33,290 nt of DNA from Oscillatoriaceae cyanobacterium Prado104 (GTDB taxonomy: Bacteria; Cyanobacteriota; Cyanobacteriia; Cyanobacteriales; Microcoleaceae): positions 1-33,290 of the forward strand of contig JALOON010000071.1 of assembly GCA_025454405.1 (NCBI GenBank), read 5' to 3'. Below the pieces are notes generated by a model that saw only the letters and a list, made by a program, of their open reading frames with translations, was not told the origin of the DNA and searched no databases. Both the position numbers and the translations under genes were made by a program. Shown here in pieces: positions 1 to 7,554 of this stretch. Numbering within the stretch: position 1 is the first letter of the stretch; each line of letters begins with the position of its first letter.

Positions 1-103
1 CTTGCCAAGTATTGCTTAAACTTTGAACTAATAGCTGTATTGCCTGAGTTTTTTCAGCGGGAGTTAAGGCAAGGAGTTGTTTTTCTAATTCTTTCAGTGC
101 CAT
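1..103 (-). CDS. DUF433 family protein, N-terminal part (runs off the left edge)
   Basis: The minus strand starts with ATG at 103 and reads about 34 codons to the window edge, beginning MALKELEKQLLALTPAEKTQ. This leucine-rich opening helix (LTPAEK, then AIQLLVQSL) resembles the N-terminus of cyanobacterial DUF433 (PF04255) proteins. These are small antitoxin-like proteins usually paired with a DUF5615/PIN-like toxin. Only the N-terminal helix is visible; the DUF433 core and any partner gene lie outside the window, so the family call is an inference from the helix. A complete DUF433 gene occurs at 3205-3546. Confidence 0.55.
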   Translation of the reverse strand, partial: MALKELEKQLLALTPAEKTQAIQLLVQSLSNTWQ

Positions 104-566
104 TGTTTGCTATCTCAATCATTTTTTATAATTGTTTATTCAATTTAGTCTGGGGAAGCATTGTCATCAGCCCAGGCATTTATCAAGTGAGTGGCGGTGC
201 GATCGGGGAATGATTTTAGGATTATAGCATCGGCAGCACTTAAACGGGGAGCTAGACTTGGCTATAAGTGAGTCCACAAAATCTAGATCCCCCCTAGCCC
301 CCCTTAAGAAGGGGGGGACAAGAGTCTTCTTAAAGTCCCCCTTCTTAAGGGGGATTTAGGGGGATCTAGACTTGCTTACCAGCGAGATATCGAGAGGCTT
401 TTAATCTTAACTTGTCACCTTCGATCGCTCCCATCTCCTTACCAGTAGCTACGATGACAAAAAAATGGTATACTTTCATATTAATCTCATACCTGGAAAA
501 CAACGCATCACTGTTGTAGAAATTATTTATTTACTCCCTTATTCCCTAAAACTCTCAGCAAAATCT
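104..566. other. Intergenic region between the DUF433 fragment and the protease gene
   Basis: This 463-bp stretch has no convincing gene. Its main content is the large inverted repeat at 282-370. An in-frame ATG at 465 precedes the protease start, but the 34 residues it would add do not look like part of the protein. Confidence 0.6.
282..370. repeat. Long inverted repeat, MITE-like hairpin
   Basis: The left arm (282-319) begins TCTAGATCCCCCC and ends AAGGGGGGGAC after a CTTAAG. The right arm (335-370) mirrors it, starting GTCCCCCTT and ending GGGATCTAGA. The arms pair almost throughout, around a 15-nt centre. Within each arm the C-run, CTTAAG and G-run also form a smaller hairpin. G/C-run repeats bounded by TCTAGATC are a common dispersed palindrome in cyanobacteria. 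No coding capacity. Confidence 0.8.
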
Positions 567-1751
567 ATGAAATCCCGCTCTTGCTGGCTAATTTTTACCC
601 TTATCGGACTTTCCTTAACAAGTTGCTCGCAGCAGAAGTCATCTCAAGAAATTGCCGAAACAGTTAAAAATAGCATCGTGCTGATTTCCTACCAAAATGA
701 AGCCGGACACGGTACGGGCTTTATTGTGCCGGGGCCTGCAGGAGTTTGCACGGTACTCACGGCGCGTCATGTGGTGGCAGGGCGCAGTTTGAACCTGCAA
801 ACTAACGACCAAAAACTTCATCAAACTGACAGCATTCAAGCAAGTCCCAATCTGGATTTAGCAGTGGTAACATTTCAGTCAGCCGGGGAGAAATGTCCTT
901 ATCCGAGTCTCAATCTTGGCGATTCCGATAGCGTGAAACAAACAGACCAAATCTATATTTCTGGGTTTCCAGACAGGGCTGGTGGCGGCAAATTAGTGAG
1001 ACAATTTGTGCGAGGTTTTGTATCGGGATTGGATGTGTTGGAACAGGGTTATGGGATTTCTTACGATGCTTCTACTTATGGCGGGATGAGTGGCGGGCCT
1101 GTTTTAGATACTAGCGGAAAAGTGGTTGCAGTTCACGGGAAGACGGACGCTCAAATTGTTGCAGATTTGCAAAGCCAGCAAGCAAGTTTGTCTCCGCAGC
1201 AGCAAGCGGCGCTGCAACAAGCGGCGGCCAGAGTAGCTGGTGGAGGGGTACAAGTTAATACTTTTCGGTGGGGAATTCCCATTAAAACTTATCTGGCAAA
1301 TCAGTCTTGGGAAAATCAACCCTTTGCTAAAGCAGACTACACTAAACTGCGCGAGTTATTGGCGGCTGGGCAGTGGAGAGCCGCAGATGAGGAAACTGCT
1401 AGTAAAATGGTAGAGGTGGCGGGGAGGCAAAAAGAACGTAGGCTAACCCAGGAAGATATGGAAAATTTTTCGTGTCCTGATTTGCGGGCGATGGATCGAC
1501 TTTGGGTAAAATATAGTAATGGGCGCTTTGGCTTTTCTGTGCAAAAGCGTATTTATCAAAGTCTTGGAGGTACTAAAGAGTATAATCGAGAGGTATGGTT
1601 AGCTTTTAGCGATAAAACCAGCTTCGTGACTGCTAATGAAATAAAGGCTACTTATAATATCAATGCACCCGAAGGTCACCTCCCCTGGTATTTTTGGTTG
1701 ACGCCTTCCTCGGCTGCTATAATGCCGAGAATTCTAAATTGTAACCTATAG
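567..1751 (+). CDS. Lipoprotein trypsin-like serine protease with C-terminal GUN4 domain
   Basis: I place the start at ATG 567 because it gives a lipoprotein signal: MKSR, hydrophobic residues 7-17, then the lipobox LTSC with Cys20. The 394-aa protein continues with a chymotrypsin/DegP-like protease domain. The triad is visible as His68 in TARHVVAG, Asp97 in LDLAVV and Ser175 in GMSGGPV. Residues about 250-390 match GUN4 (PF05419), a tetrapyrrole-binding fold: YTKLRELLAAGQW, then DLRAMDRLWVKYSNGRFGFS, then APEGHLPW. GUN4 itself stimulates Mg-chelatase, and GUN4-like domains are often attached to other modules in cyanobacteria. The lipobox implies export and membrane anchoring, so this domain would sit outside the cytoplasm, away from chlorophyll synthesis. 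A redox, heme or bilin sensing role would be inference. No strong ribosome binding site is seen. Confidence 0.85.
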   Translation: MKSRSCWLIFTLIGLSLTSCSQQKSSQEIAETVKNSIVLISYQNEAGHGTGFIVPGPAGVCTVLTARHVVAGRSLNLQTNDQKLHQTDSIQASPNLDLAVVTFQSAGEKCPYPSLNLGDSDSVKQTDQIYISGFPDRAGGGKLVRQFVRGFVSGLDVLEQGYGISYDASTYGGMSGGPVLDTSGKVVAVHGKTDAQIVADLQSQQASLSPQQQAALQQAAARVAGGGVQVNTFRWGIPIKTYLANQSWENQPFAKADYTKLRELLAAGQWRAADEETASKMVEVAGRQKERRLTQEDMENFSCPDLRAMDRLWVKYSNGRFGFSVQKRIYQSLGGTKEYNREVWLAFSDKTSFVTANEIKATYNINAPEGHLPWYFWLTPSSAAIMPRILNCNL

Positions 1752-1798
1752 CCAAAATAAACTTTTCACTGAATCAGGACTTATGCACTCCGACCAAA

Positions 1799-1862
1799 GA
1801 AACCGGGTTTTTTTCCGAATCTGCGAGATGTAACGAAGTATTTTCGCAAAAAACCCGGTTTC
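1799..1862. repeat. GAAACCGGGTTTTT inverted-repeat module, copy A
   Basis: The left arm GAAACCGGGTTTTTT (1799-) and right arm AAAAAACCCGGTTTC (1848-1862) are separated by about 33 nt. The module lies between the ends of the convergent protease and COP23 genes and could fold into a terminator-like hairpin on either strand. It belongs to the dispersed family also seen near 2581, 3952, 5913, 24670 and 25603. Confidence 0.8.
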
Positions 1863-1895
1863 TGAACTCCAAGCGTAATTCCTATAAGTTCAATA

Positions 1896-2510
1896 TCACT
1901 TAGCAGAATTAGAACCAGCAACCAGATCCGCTTCTGCCAAAAAAGGACTTAAATCAATCTCTGGCGAATCCTGAGAAAACTTAGAAGTTGCCAACTTACC
2001 CTCACTATTTTGATAGACCCCAGTACCACTCAGCAGATTTTCAGTCATATCTCGCATTGCGTTATAAGCCTCCGTATCGCTACCCGGTTTCAACGTCACC
2101 AACAGCGGACAACTATCCCCACTCAACTTAGTTTTAGCACAAATCACGTATTGCTTTGGCGTATTAGGATCGCCTCGATAACCTAAGCGAATCAAACCAT
2201 CTTTGCGAAAACCTTCCAAACGTTCAGAAATTATTTCGCAGCGTTTTGCAGGCGTAAAATCGCCGCCTAAAGTTGTCACCATTTTTAGCCAAGGTTGTTG
2301 ACCTTTATCGTGACGGTACATTACAGTCCAAACTTCACCACCCCGCTGAGTATCCGGTCGAAGTTGGCAGGAAAAACGAGCATCTTTTCCAAACAGCAGG
2401 GGTGGCCAACCTTGAGTATAAGCAATGGCCGCACCGACAACAGCCGCTAACACACCGAATACACCAATAGTTGCGTGTGTAACGTTCCAAAACTTTCCAC
2501 CATTAGTCAC
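1896..2510 (-). CDS. COP23-domain membrane-anchored protein
   Basis: I choose the GTG at 2510 (204 aa) as start because a good ribosome binding site, GGAGG, lies about 10 nt upstream. Reading further upstream to 2612 would pass through a dispersed repeat. The protein has one membrane helix (about residues 11-31, IGVFGVLAAVVGAAIAY). A domain with FSCQL, RHDKGQQPWLKMV, FTPAKRCEIISERLE, YVICA and CPLLVTLKPG follows. This pattern of conserved Cys plus TPxxRCxxxSxR matches COP23, named after the circadian-oscillating membrane protein Cop23 of Cyanothece. The function is unknown; it is probably exported or periplasmic and held by the N-terminal helix. The last 40 residues are low-complexity and family-specific. 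Confidence 0.8.
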   Translation of the reverse strand: MTNGGKFWNVTHATIGVFGVLAAVVGAAIAYTQGWPPLLFGKDARFSCQLRPDTQRGGEVWTVMYRHDKGQQPWLKMVTTLGGDFTPAKRCEIISERLEGFRKDGLIRLGYRGDPNTPKQYVICAKTKLSGDSCPLLVTLKPGSDTEAYNAMRDMTENLLSGTGVYQNSEGKLATSKFSQDSPEIDLSPFLAEADLVAGSNSAK

Positions 2511-2989
2511 GGTACAGCATCCTCCATCAAATTTTAATAGACTGCAAAAGCGATAATAGTTCTGGATGCACCGGGAGTCAGAAACCGGGTTTTTTTCGAC
2601 AACACTTCGCACTCACCCAGAGATTCGGTAAAAAACCCGGTTTCTAGGCGTCGTGCAACGGGTAAGTTGTGCGATAATAAGTTGAGAAATTCTACATCCG
2701 CAAAGTAACATATTCCCGAAAAATTTGCCGACAAGTCGATCGCCCTATTGGTATGTACGTGGCATTGCCGTGTCTCGATCGTCACGGAAATATTTACTGA
2801 ATTGGTTTAATGATATTATTATAGTATTAATTCAAGTTGGATTTTTACATACACCGATCGCCCCTGACTATTTAAACCAAGCTAGTATTGCATGAGGCGA
2901 TCGACCTTCTCCAAAAAAGTGCGATCGATATGATACAATCTCAAGTAAAACTATAATTGTTTGAGCTTGGCAGTCCGCCACTTCAAATT
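2511..2989. other. Intergenic region with a GAAACCGGGTTTTT module (copy B)
   Basis: The repeat arms are at 2581-2595 and 2630-2644. They are flanked by short outer inverted repeats, TGCACC at 2567-2572 and GTGCAA at 2653-2658, as in the copy at 5885-6002. An 83-codon minus-strand reading frame (2534-2785) crosses the module and has no recognisable protein features. The rest, 2660-2989, contains AT-rich DNA and several CGATCG motifs but no gene that I can support. Confidence 0.6.
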
Positions 2990-3214
2990 ATGAACTCAAT
3001 ACAACAGTTTACAACAATAATTGAACGAGAAGGCGATGGATATGTATCCCTTTGCCCGGAACTCGATATTGCCAGTCAAGGTGACAATATAGAAGAAGCG
3101 CGACGGAATCTTATCGAAGCTCTGCAACTATTTTTTGAAACAGCAGATCCTTCAGAAGTCCCGAATCGGCTGCGTAGTGAATTTATGGAACACGATCGAA
3201 AATCATGCAATTAG
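2990..3214 (+). CDS. hicB: HicB-family antitoxin-like protein
   Basis: A 74-aa protein starting at ATG 2990; an earlier in-frame start at 2957 adds only residues without family similarity. It shows the HicB pattern: an N-terminal beta strand, GDGYVSLCPELDIASQGDNIEEA, then an amphipathic helix RNLIEALQLFF. HicB proteins have a degenerate RNase-H-like fold and normally neutralise the mRNA interferase HicA. No hicA is next to it. Instead its last 10 nt overlap the DUF433 gene, giving a HicB-DUF433-DUF5615 operon. The C-terminus is short and lacks an obvious DNA-binding domain. Confidence 0.75.
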   Translation: MNSIQQFTTIIEREGDGYVSLCPELDIASQGDNIEEARRNLIEALQLFFETADPSEVPNRLRSEFMEHDRKSCN

Positions 3215-3546
3215 AAGATTACTTTGACTTTTTAACACCCGAAGATATCCGCATCAAAGGAACCCGCGTAGGTATCGAACACGTTCTCTACGAGTACATC
3301 CACTGCGCTAAAACTCCAGAAGCCATAGCTCAAAAATTTCGGACGCTAACTATGGCTCAGGTTTACGCTACGATTCTCTACTATCTGGAAAATCAAGAAA
3401 CTGTAGGTAAATACGTCGGAGATTGGTTGGAATATTGCCTAAAAACAGAGGCTGAGTACGATCGCAACCCATCCCCTTTTGTTTTAAAAATGCGTCAAAT
3501 TAAGGAACAAAAAAAACAATCTCAAAAACTGGATCTAGTTCAATAA
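3205..3546 (+). CDS. DUF433 domain protein, putative antitoxin
   Basis: This 113-aa protein has a DUF433 (PF04255) domain over about residues 10-70: DIRIKGTRVGIEHVLYEYIHCAKTPEAIAQKF, then a helix around LTMAQVYATILYYL. DUF433 is a winged-helix-like domain found in VapB-type antitoxins. The C-terminal 40 residues are charged and probably bind the toxin. The start overlaps hicB by 10 nt, and its TAA shares one base with the ATG of the next gene, so translational coupling across all three genes is likely. Its partner should be the DUF5615 protein. Confidence 0.8.
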   Translation: MQLEDYFDFLTPEDIRIKGTRVGIEHVLYEYIHCAKTPEAIAQKFRTLTMAQVYATILYYLENQETVGKYVGDWLEYCLKTEAEYDRNPSPFVLKMRQIKEQKKQSQKLDLVQ

Positions 3547-3908
3547 TGACTGTTAAATACCTGTTAGACGAAAATATCGATCCTGAATATCGGGTGCAGC
3601 TTTTGTACCATCAATCCGAGATCGTCGTTTTGATGGTTGGCGATGAAGGTATTCCGCCTAAAGGAACGAAAGATCCAGAAATCTTGTGTTGGTGCGAGGA
3701 AAATAATTTTATCCTGGTTACTAATAACCGACGATCGATGCCAGTTCATTTATCGGAACATATAGCCCAAAGCCGTCACATTCCAGGAATTCTCACAATC
3801 CGTTTGAATGCAGATATGGGCAAAGTAATTGAGGAATTAATTGAAATTGCCGGAGCATCTTTTGAAAATGAGTATCAAGATAGGATTGAATTTATCCCAT
3901 TGCAATAA
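3546..3908 (+). CDS. DUF5615 PIN-like protein, putative toxin
   Basis: A 120-aa protein with the PIN-like acidic motifs of DUF5615: LLDENID near the N-terminus, KDPEILCWCEENNFILVTNN in the middle and HIPGIL later. DUF5615 proteins are predicted ribonucleases of the PIN superfamily and typically follow a DUF433 antitoxin. Asp8, Glu9 and the DPEIL acidic residues are the likely metal-binding site, by analogy. It is the last gene of the HicB-DUF433-DUF5615 operon. Toxicity is an inference from family and context. Confidence 0.8.
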   Translation: MTVKYLLDENIDPEYRVQLLYHQSEIVVLMVGDEGIPPKGTKDPEILCWCEENNFILVTNNRRSMPVHLSEHIAQSRHIPGILTIRLNADMGKVIEELIEIAGASFENEYQDRIEFIPLQ

Positions 3909-3951
3909 TTCATTTGGCAGACGATATATATAGTGCTTCAATATCAAAAAC

Positions 3952-3983
3952 AAAAAACCCGGTTCATCCAAAAAACCGGGTTT
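3952..3983. terminator. CCCGG/CCGGG hairpin between convergent genes (module copy C)
   Basis: AAAAAACCCGGTT at 3952-3964 and AACCGGGTTT ending at 3983 pair around a short loop. This is a compact, inverted-order copy of the GAAACCGGG family. It sits between the DUF5615 stop and the pntB stop, so it may act as a bidirectional terminator. Confidence 0.55.
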
Positions 3984-4031
3984 AATATCAGCGTTAATCC
4001 GCGTTAATCCGCCTCATCGGCGGTTGCAATC

Positions 4032-5435
4032 CTACAACTGTTTCACCTCAGAAACCAACTTCGCAACCACATCCTTAGCACTACCAAACAACATCATCGT
4101 CTTATCGTGATAAAACAACTCGTTGTCAACGCCAGAAAAACCAGCATTCATCCCGCGCTTGATTACAATCGTATGTTTTGCCTTATCAACATCCAAAATC
4201 GGCATCCCGTAAATCGGGCTCGCCGCATCGTGACGCGCCGCCGGATTCACCACATCATTCGCGCCGATTACCAAAGCAACATCGGTTTCGTCAAACTGCG
4301 GGTTGATATCATCCATATCGTACAACTGCGGGTAAGGCACGTTTGCCTCCGCCAACAACACGTTCATGTGCCCCGGCATCCGCCCCGCCACCGGGTGAAT
4401 CGCGTATTTCACGTCAACACCCATTTTTTCCAAACCGTCGGCTAACTCGCGTACCGAGTGTTGCGCTTGCGCTACAGCCATCCCGTAACCCGGAATAATT
4501 ACCACCGATCGCGCGTAACCCAACATCATCGCACTTTCTTCAACATCAATGCTGCGCACAGTTTTGTCAAAAGTGCCGCCACCGCCAGCAACAGCAGCCC
4601 CGCCGCCAGTACCAAACGCGCCAAACAACACGTTAGCCAAGGAACGATTCATCGCCTTGCACATAATTTGCGTCAAAATAATCCCCGACGCGCCTACAAG
4701 TGCACCAGCAATAATCAGCATGTTGTTCATCAAAATGAACCCGGCTACGCTTGCCGCAATCCCCGAATAGGAGTTAAGCAGCGAAACGACTACCGGCATA
4801 TCACCGCCACCAATGGGCAGCACAAACATGATTCCCAAAATATTAGAAATCACCACCAAAGCCAAAAATACCGGCACGTTTTCGGGATTCATTACCAAAT
4901 AAGCGCTACCGCCTAACAGCGCGATCGCCAGCAGTGCATTTAACGGCTGTTGGAAGGGAAAGGAAATCGGCGCGCCCGTCAGCAATTCCTGCAATTTTGC
5001 AAAGGCTAAAACGCTGCCAGTAAAAGTAATGCCGCCGATTAAAACGCCCAGGACGATCGTAATTGTGGCATCCGGCGACGGCGATTCCGGGATGCTGAGA
5101 TAGCGCCAGAATTCGCCCACAGCAACGAGTGCCGAAGCCGCACCTCCAAAACCGTTGAGCAAACCTACCATCTGGGGCATATCAGTCATCGCCACGGTTT
5201 TCGCCATAATTGTTCCCAAAATGGAACCGGCGATAATGCCGACAGCAATCAACTCGTAACTAATAACTTGCCTTTCTAGCAAAGTACCGACGATCGCAAT
5301 TAACATCCCGATCGCGGCGACGACATTTCCTTGACGCGCAGTTGCCGGAGAACCTAACTGCTTCAAACCGACAATAAATAAAGATGCGGCAACTAAATAA
5401 CTTAGTTGAATGCCGCTAGGAAGAAAATCGCTCAT
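4032..5435 (-). CDS. pntB: NAD(P) transhydrogenase subunit beta
   Basis: This 467-aa integral membrane protein provides the beta subunit of proton-translocating transhydrogenase, which reduces NADP+ with NADH using the proton gradient. Residues 1-280 carry a series of hydrophobic helices with GNVVAAIGMLIAI, MPQMVGLLNGFGG and PIGGGDMPVVVSLLNSYSG. Residues about 290-467 are the NADP-binding domain III, with IIPGYGMAVAQAQ, HPVAGRMPGHMNVLLAEA, VIGANDVVNPAA and RGMNAGFSGVDN. Length is normal for the family. Its ATG overlaps the stop of the alpha-2 gene by 4 nt (ATGA), so the two are coupled. Confidence 0.97.
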   Translation of the reverse strand: MSDFLPSGIQLSYLVAASLFIVGLKQLGSPATARQGNVVAAIGMLIAIVGTLLERQVISYELIAVGIIAGSILGTIMAKTVAMTDMPQMVGLLNGFGGAASALVAVGEFWRYLSIPESPSPDATITIVLGVLIGGITFTGSVLAFAKLQELLTGAPISFPFQQPLNALLAIALLGGSAYLVMNPENVPVFLALVVISNILGIMFVLPIGGGDMPVVVSLLNSYSGIAASVAGFILMNNMLIIAGALVGASGIILTQIMCKAMNRSLANVLFGAFGTGGGAAVAGGGGTFDKTVRSIDVEESAMMLGYARSVVIIPGYGMAVAQAQHSVRELADGLEKMGVDVKYAIHPVAGRMPGHMNVLLAEANVPYPQLYDMDDINPQFDETDVALVIGANDVVNPAARHDAASPIYGMPILDVDKAKHTIVIKRGMNAGFSGVDNELFYHDKTMMLFGSAKDVVAKLVSEVKQL

Positions 5436-5725
5436 GCTTTTGCCTCTTTTTTCTTGAACATTTGCAGCATTCGATCGGTCACTAAGAAACCGCCAACAAC
5501 GTTAATTGTAGCCAGGGCAACGGCGATCGTCCCCAAAATCGAAGTAACAGTTATATTGCCTTGACCAGAAATCAGAATTGCGCCTAAAACCGCAATTCCC
5601 GAAATCGCATTCGAGCCAGACATTAAGGGCGTGTGCAGCGTCGGCGGGACTTTATTAATTACTTCAAATCCCACAAACGACGCGAGGGTAAACACAACTA
5701 AACCAGCAATCAGTCCTTCTGTCAT
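5432..5725 (-). CDS. pntAB: NAD(P) transhydrogenase subunit alpha, part 2 (membrane part)
   Basis: A 97-aa membrane protein equal to the C-terminal membrane domain of PntA in species with a single alpha chain. Three hydrophobic stretches are visible: LIAGLVVFTLASFVGFEVI, GSNAISGIAVLGAILI and ILGTIAVALATINVVGGF. The motif HTPLMSGSNAISG is typical. A split alpha subunit is usual in cyanobacteria. It overlaps pntB by 4 nt, while 332 bp of repeat DNA separates it from the alpha-1 gene. Confidence 0.95.
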   Translation of the reverse strand: MTEGLIAGLVVFTLASFVGFEVINKVPPTLHTPLMSGSNAISGIAVLGAILISGQGNITVTSILGTIAVALATINVVGGFLVTDRMLQMFKKKEAKA

Positions 5726-6057
5726 AACAAGTGTGAATTGGTAATTGGTTATTAGATTCGCAGTCTGGTTCGTAGTGAGGACTTTAGTCCTTCTTTAATG
5801 CCTAATAATGATTAATTATTTTGCTTTTGAACGCGGAATTTCCTACTACGAACTTTTGGTTACTTAAGTCCCTACTATTGAGATCTTGCACCTGCAGTCA
5901 ACAATTGAGGTAGAAACCGGGTTTCTGACGGGGAATATACGTTTTTGTGCAGAGTCTTTGCCAGAAACCCGGTTTCTTTGGACTCATGGAGAATGGTGCA
6001 AGAAATCAGTCCTACGAACTTTTGGGGACTTCAGTCCCTACTGCGAACGAAGATTGT
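5726..6057. repeat. Repeat-filled spacer inside the pnt operon (nested elements)
   Basis: No gene lies here. An outer pair of GTAGTGAGGACTTTAGTCC-type repeats occurs at about 5769-5800 and 5842-5878, with a third at 6011-6048. A 118-bp unit at 5885-6002 is inserted between the last two. It is bounded by the inverted repeats CTTGCACC and GGTGCAAG and contains the GAAACCGGG pair. The spacer interrupts the genes for transhydrogenase alpha-1 and alpha-2, so it may affect operon transcription. Confidence 0.75.
5885..6002. mobile_element. 118-bp MITE-like unit (module copy D) with terminal inverted repeats
   Basis: Terminal inverted repeats CTTGCACC (5885-5892) and GGTGCAAG (5995-6002) enclose GAAACCGGGTTTCTG (from 5913) and CAGAAACCCGGTTTC (5962-5976). 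The unit is non-coding and sits inside a pair of repeats of another family. A similar outer pair, TGCACC/GTGCAA, flanks copy B at 2567-2658. Mobility is inferred only from this structure. Confidence 0.5.
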
Positions 6058-7206
6058 TTAGATGACCGCTGAAGTTTGAGCTGTCAAAGCATCGCGAACT
6101 CCCTGATTTGTAATTTCGCCATTCCGAGCGACACAAGCACCAGCAATAATATCGTCCTCAAAATTCAAATTCAGCTCTTTATCTTTCACCATCAACTGCA
6201 ACAAAGCCAAGATATTTTTCGAGTAAGTTTCGCTCGCGTGAACTGGCATCGACGACGGCAAATTAATCGTGCCGATGACATTAACACCGTTCCATTCAAC
6301 TTCTTTACCAGCTTCCGTACACTCGCAATTGCCACCTTGGTCTGCCGCCAAATCGACAATTACCGATCCGGGCTTCATTTGAGAAACCATTTCTCGGGTA
6401 ACTAAAACAGGTGCTTTTTTACCTGGAACTCGGGCGGTTGTAATTACTGCATCAGCAGTGCTGATGTGTTGGGTAAGAACTTGGCGGGTGTGCTCTTTAG
6501 CTGCTTCTGATAACTCTTTTGCATAGCCGCCTGTTGCTACAGTTTCTTCCTTTAATTCCACATCAACAAATTTGGCTCCCAAGCTTTGCACTTGTTCCTT
6601 GGTATCCGGGCGGATGTCGAAAGCTTCCACTACAGCGCCCAAACGCCGTGCAGTCGCGATCGCTTGCAAGCCCGCAACGCCCGCACCCATTACCAATACC
6701 TTCGCGGGGCGGATCGTACCTGCCGCTGTTGTCAGCATCGGGAAGTATTTCGGCAATGCAGCGGCTGCAATCAGTACCGCTTTGTAACCGGCGACGTTAG
6801 CCTGAGACGACAGCGCGTCCATACTTTGAGCGCGGCTGGTACGCGGAATCATTTCCATGCTAAATGCAGTAACGCGCCGATCGGCCAACCGCTGCACTAA
6901 CGCCGGATTTGCTAGGGGATTCAAAAATCCGATGAATACTCCTCCTTCCCGAAGCTGATACACTTCTGTTTCTTGCAGGGCTCCGATTTTTACTACGACA
7001 TCGGCTTCGCCCCACAGCATCCCGGTATCGGCTATAATTTTTGCTCCTACTTCTTCGTAGGCAAGATCCGAGAAAAAGGATTTCGCGCCCGCACCGGCTT
7101 GGACCCAAACCTCGACGCCCTGTTTTACCAAGCGGGCTACAGCATCGGGGACTAAAGCCACCCGGCGTTCGCCTGCTTCAACTTCTTTAGCGATCGCTAA
7201 TTTCAT
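6058..7206 (-). CDS. pntAA: NAD(P) transhydrogenase subunit alpha, part 1 (NAD-binding)
   Basis: A 382-aa soluble protein, the NAD(H)-binding domain I of transhydrogenase, related to alanine dehydrogenase. It begins MKLAIAKEVEAGERRVALVPDA. The Rossmann motif VLVMGAGVAGLQAIATARRLGA is followed by AFDIRP near residue 195. The mobile-loop and substrate region includes MIPRTSRAQSMDALSSQAN. Length is normal. The start at 7206 has a strong site, GAGGAG, about 8 nt upstream. It is the first gene of the pntAA-pntAB-pntB operon on the minus strand. Confidence 0.96.
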   Translation of the reverse strand: MKLAIAKEVEAGERRVALVPDAVARLVKQGVEVWVQAGAGAKSFFSDLAYEEVGAKIIADTGMLWGEADVVVKIGALQETEVYQLREGGVFIGFLNPLANPALVQRLADRRVTAFSMEMIPRTSRAQSMDALSSQANVAGYKAVLIAAAALPKYFPMLTTAAGTIRPAKVLVMGAGVAGLQAIATARRLGAVVEAFDIRPDTKEQVQSLGAKFVDVELKEETVATGGYAKELSEAAKEHTRQVLTQHISTADAVITTARVPGKKAPVLVTREMVSQMKPGSVIVDLAADQGGNCECTEAGKEVEWNGVNVIGTINLPSSMPVHASETYSKNILALLQLMVKDKELNLNFEDDIIAGACVARNGEITNQGVRDALTAQTSAVI

Positions 7207-7554
7207 GGACTCTCCTCGTACTCTAGTTAACCCTTAATTTGAGCCGCCGCCTTAAACGTCTCACGACGATACTAAATCCGATCCCCAAATTTCGAGTCGG
7301 TTCTTTAACTTGTCTTATAGATTCAAATTTGCTAAACTGTTAAATTTTGCAGCAGAGTATGATATAATATCTGACTGGCTAATTCTGTATTTTGAATGTC
7401 AGTTGTTAATGTTGCAGGCAAAATATATCGCTCCGGGCCAGAGATCGATCGCACTCATCAAGTTGCGGAAATATTCGGTAACATTAGAAGCGAAATAGCA
7501 AATTTCGGGCGATCGATATTTATGTTTCACCTATAGTTTAATTGAGGAGTTGTT
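7207..7554. other. Divergent intergenic region between pntAA and the DUF2808 gene
   Basis: This 348-bp spacer holds the promoters of the divergent pnt operon and DUF2808 gene. A TATAAT hexamer lies at 7363-7368, but no good -35 box stands at the right distance. A 62-codon frame (7310-7498) has no recognisable features and is not called. Confidence 0.5.

Noticed and set aside
2534..2785. 83-codon minus-strand frame upstream of the COP23 gene
   Set aside because: It runs across a GAAACCGGG repeat module and shows no protein features or ribosome site.
7310..7498. 62-codon frame between pntAA and the DUF2808 gene
   Set aside because: No ribosome site, no recognised domain and AT-rich composition.
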